Positions 4,105 through 5,247 of a stretch of 5,247 nucleotides of DNA are shown one piece after another (positions within the stretch are counted from its first letter, which is position 1; each line of letters begins with the position of its first letter). The stretch is from Treponema sp. UBA3870 (GTDB lineage Bacteria; Spirochaetota; Spirochaetia; Treponematales; Treponemataceae). A model generated the notes under the pieces. It saw only the letters and a program-made list of their open reading frames with translations. It ran no database searches and was not told where the DNA came from. A program made the position numbers and the translations under genes. The stretch is from positions 1 through 5,247 of the forward strand of contig DGGQ01000104.1 in the NCBI GenBank assembly GCA_002392275.1, in the 5' to 3' direction.

Positions 4105-5247
4105 TGGCAAAGTTATTGGATAAACAAAGATATAAATGCGCACTTGCTTCCATGCAGACAGTTCAGGCAATCACAAGGGCAATCCCGGTGCTGCATTCCG
4201 GACCTGGTTGTGCTCAGAAACTTTCTGACGGAACGGGAAGCTCTGGTTATTTTTCACCGAACATTTTTCCCTGCACGAGCATAAACGAAAAGGACGTTGT
4301 TTTCGGCGGAACAAAAAAACTGAAGAGCACGATTGACAATGCACTCAAAGTTATTGACGCGGATTTGTTCGTCGTTCTCACGGGCTGTATCCCTGAAATC
4401 GTCGGTGATGATTCTGGTGAAGTCGTAAGCAATTTTACCGATGCGCCCAAGCCCGTAATCTATGCGAACACGGCCGGATTCAAGGGAAACAACTACAAAG
4501 GACACGAGCAGGTCATTGACGCGATAATAGACCAGTATCTTGAAAAAGCGGATGAGAGTGAAAAAATAGATGGCCTTGTGAACATCTGGGCGGACGTTCC
4601 TTATGCAGATTTATTCTGGCTTGGAAATCTCCGGGAGCTTGAAAAACTTGTTGCGGAGCTTGGACTTAAACCGAACACAATTTTCGGTTACGAGCGCGGA
4701 ATAAAAAACATCGACCTTGTTCCGAAAGCACAGTTCAATCTTCTTGTAAGCCCTTGGGTCGGTTTGAAGAACGTAAAGAAAATGCAGACAAAGCTCGGCA
4801 TTCCATATCTTCATGTTCCGACTCTTCCTGTCGGTGCGACGGAGACAAGCAAGTTTTTGAGAACGGTCGGTACGTTTGCGAAAGTTGATGAGAAAAAAAT
4901 CAACGATGTTATAGCGTCGCACGAAAAATATTTTTACTATCTGATTGAGCGTTACGCAGATTTGTTCCTTGAAAACCGCGTAATCAACAAGCAGTTCTCC
5001 GTTGTGGGTGACGCACAGTACACACTCGCGCTTACAAAATTCCTTGTGAATGATTTGGGACTTTTCCCGGCAAAGCAGTTCATCACGGACGACACTCCGA
5101 AAGAATTCCAGAAATCGATTTCCGAAGAATTCAAAAAACTGAATTACGGAATCGAGGCGGAAGTTGAGTTCACGACGGACAGCTACATCATCCACAACCA
5201 GATTCGTGAGCATGACTACCACGGTTATCCTCTCGTTCTCGGAAGCT
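4104..5247 (+). CDS. Nitrogenase-like component 1, beta (NifK-like) subunit (3' truncated)
   Basis: The frame is open for 381 codons from the ATG at 4104 to the window edge, with no stop. From alignment to NifK, some 70-100 C-terminal residues are missing. Family features are: KCALASM at 11-17 (Cys12), LHSGPGC at 30-36 (Cys36), FPCTSINEKDVVFGG at 55-69, LTGCIPEIVGDD at 92-103 (Cys95), a FWLGNLRELEKLVAELGL segment at 171-188, and LVSPWVG at 214-220. Cys12, Cys36 and Cys95 correspond to Av NifK P-cluster ligands Cys70, Cys95 and Cys153. The position of the weak Ser188 ligand appears to be Asn (GFKGNN, 125-130). The first cluster cysteine is only 12 residues from the start, so the long N-terminal arm of conventional MoFe NifK is absent. 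This subunit would complete the D/K heterotetramer and dock the Fe protein dimer. Keeping all three P-cluster cysteines argues against a NifN-type scaffold, which lacks a complete set. The ATG shares a base with the preceding TAA. Confidence 0.9.
   Translation, partial: MAKLLDKQRYKCALASMQTVQAITRAIPVLHSGPGCAQKLSDGTGSSGYFSPNIFPCTSINEKDVVFGGTKKLKSTIDNALKVIDADLFVVLTGCIPEIVGDDSGEVVSNFTDAPKPVIYANTAGFKGNNYKGHEQVIDAIIDQYLEKADESEKIDGLVNIWADVPYADLFWLGNLRELEKLVAELGLKPNTIFGYERGIKNIDLVPKAQFNLLVSPWVGLKNVKKMQTKLGIPYLHVPTLPVGATETSKFLRTVGTFAKVDEKKINDVIASHEKYFYYLIERYADLFLENRVINKQFSVVGDAQYTLALTKFLVNDLGLFPAKQFITDDTPKEFQKSISEEFKKLNYGIEAEVEFTTDSYIIHNQIREHDYHGYPLVLGS

Noticed and set aside
4611..5222. A 203-residue open frame on the minus strand
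   Set aside because: It lies wholly within the NifK-like gene, which has clear family motifs. The translation is low in complexity and matches no domain I know.
2641..5247. CfbD- or protochlorophyllide-reductase-type assignment for D/K
   Set aside because: CfbD works as a homodimer and needs no D/K pair or NifB. BchN/BchB lack the equivalent of Cys255 and are not found with NifB and NifX.
1..5247. CRISPR array, tRNA/rRNA or insertion sequence
   Set aside because: No regularly spaced long repeats, cloverleaf, rRNA core motif, transposase frame or terminal inverted repeats were seen.

Overview
The window carries one co-directional (+ strand) gene cluster encoding a nitrogenase-like system. 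In order: the C-terminal end of a NifB-like cofactor maturase (cut by the left edge), a stand-alone NifX/NafY-type cofactor carrier, a very canonical NifH-type Fe protein, a divergent cysteine-synthase-family PLP enzyme, a NifD-like component 1 alpha subunit and a NifK-like beta subunit (cut by the right edge). Spacing is tight (8-bp overlap, 12-nt gap, 41-nt gap, 1-bp overlap) except for a 117-bp gap after the nifH-like gene, which holds two hairpins. I see no convincing gene on the minus strand.

How the parts should work together: the NifB-like protein builds an Fe-S-C precursor cluster and the NifX-like protein would carry it. The Fe protein uses ATP to feed electrons to the D/K heterotetramer. 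D and K keep the cysteines expected to bridge a P-cluster-type Fe-S cluster, and D keeps the cysteine equivalent to FeMoco ligand Cys275. D lacks the equivalents of the second cofactor ligand (His442) and of the N2-reduction residues Gln191 and His195, which are Ala, Trp and Phe when aligned by hand. The best reading is therefore a cofactor-containing nitrogenase-like reductase that probably does not reduce N2.

The PLP enzyme lies between H and D, where classical nif operons have nothing. Beta-replacement enzymes of this family handle sulfide or thiols, which suggests sulfur chemistry. The precedent is the methylthio-alkane reductase (marBHDK) of Rhodospirillum rubrum, a nitrogenase-like enzyme that cleaves C-S bonds and releases methanethiol. 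Whether this cluster does the same or something new cannot be decided from the sequence.

Organism: an anaerobic bacterium of moderate G+C with strong purine-rich ribosome binding sites. The general style would fit a gut-type Treponema (Spirochaetes), with Clostridia or another anaerobe as alternatives. This is a weak impression, since no rRNA or lineage marker is present.
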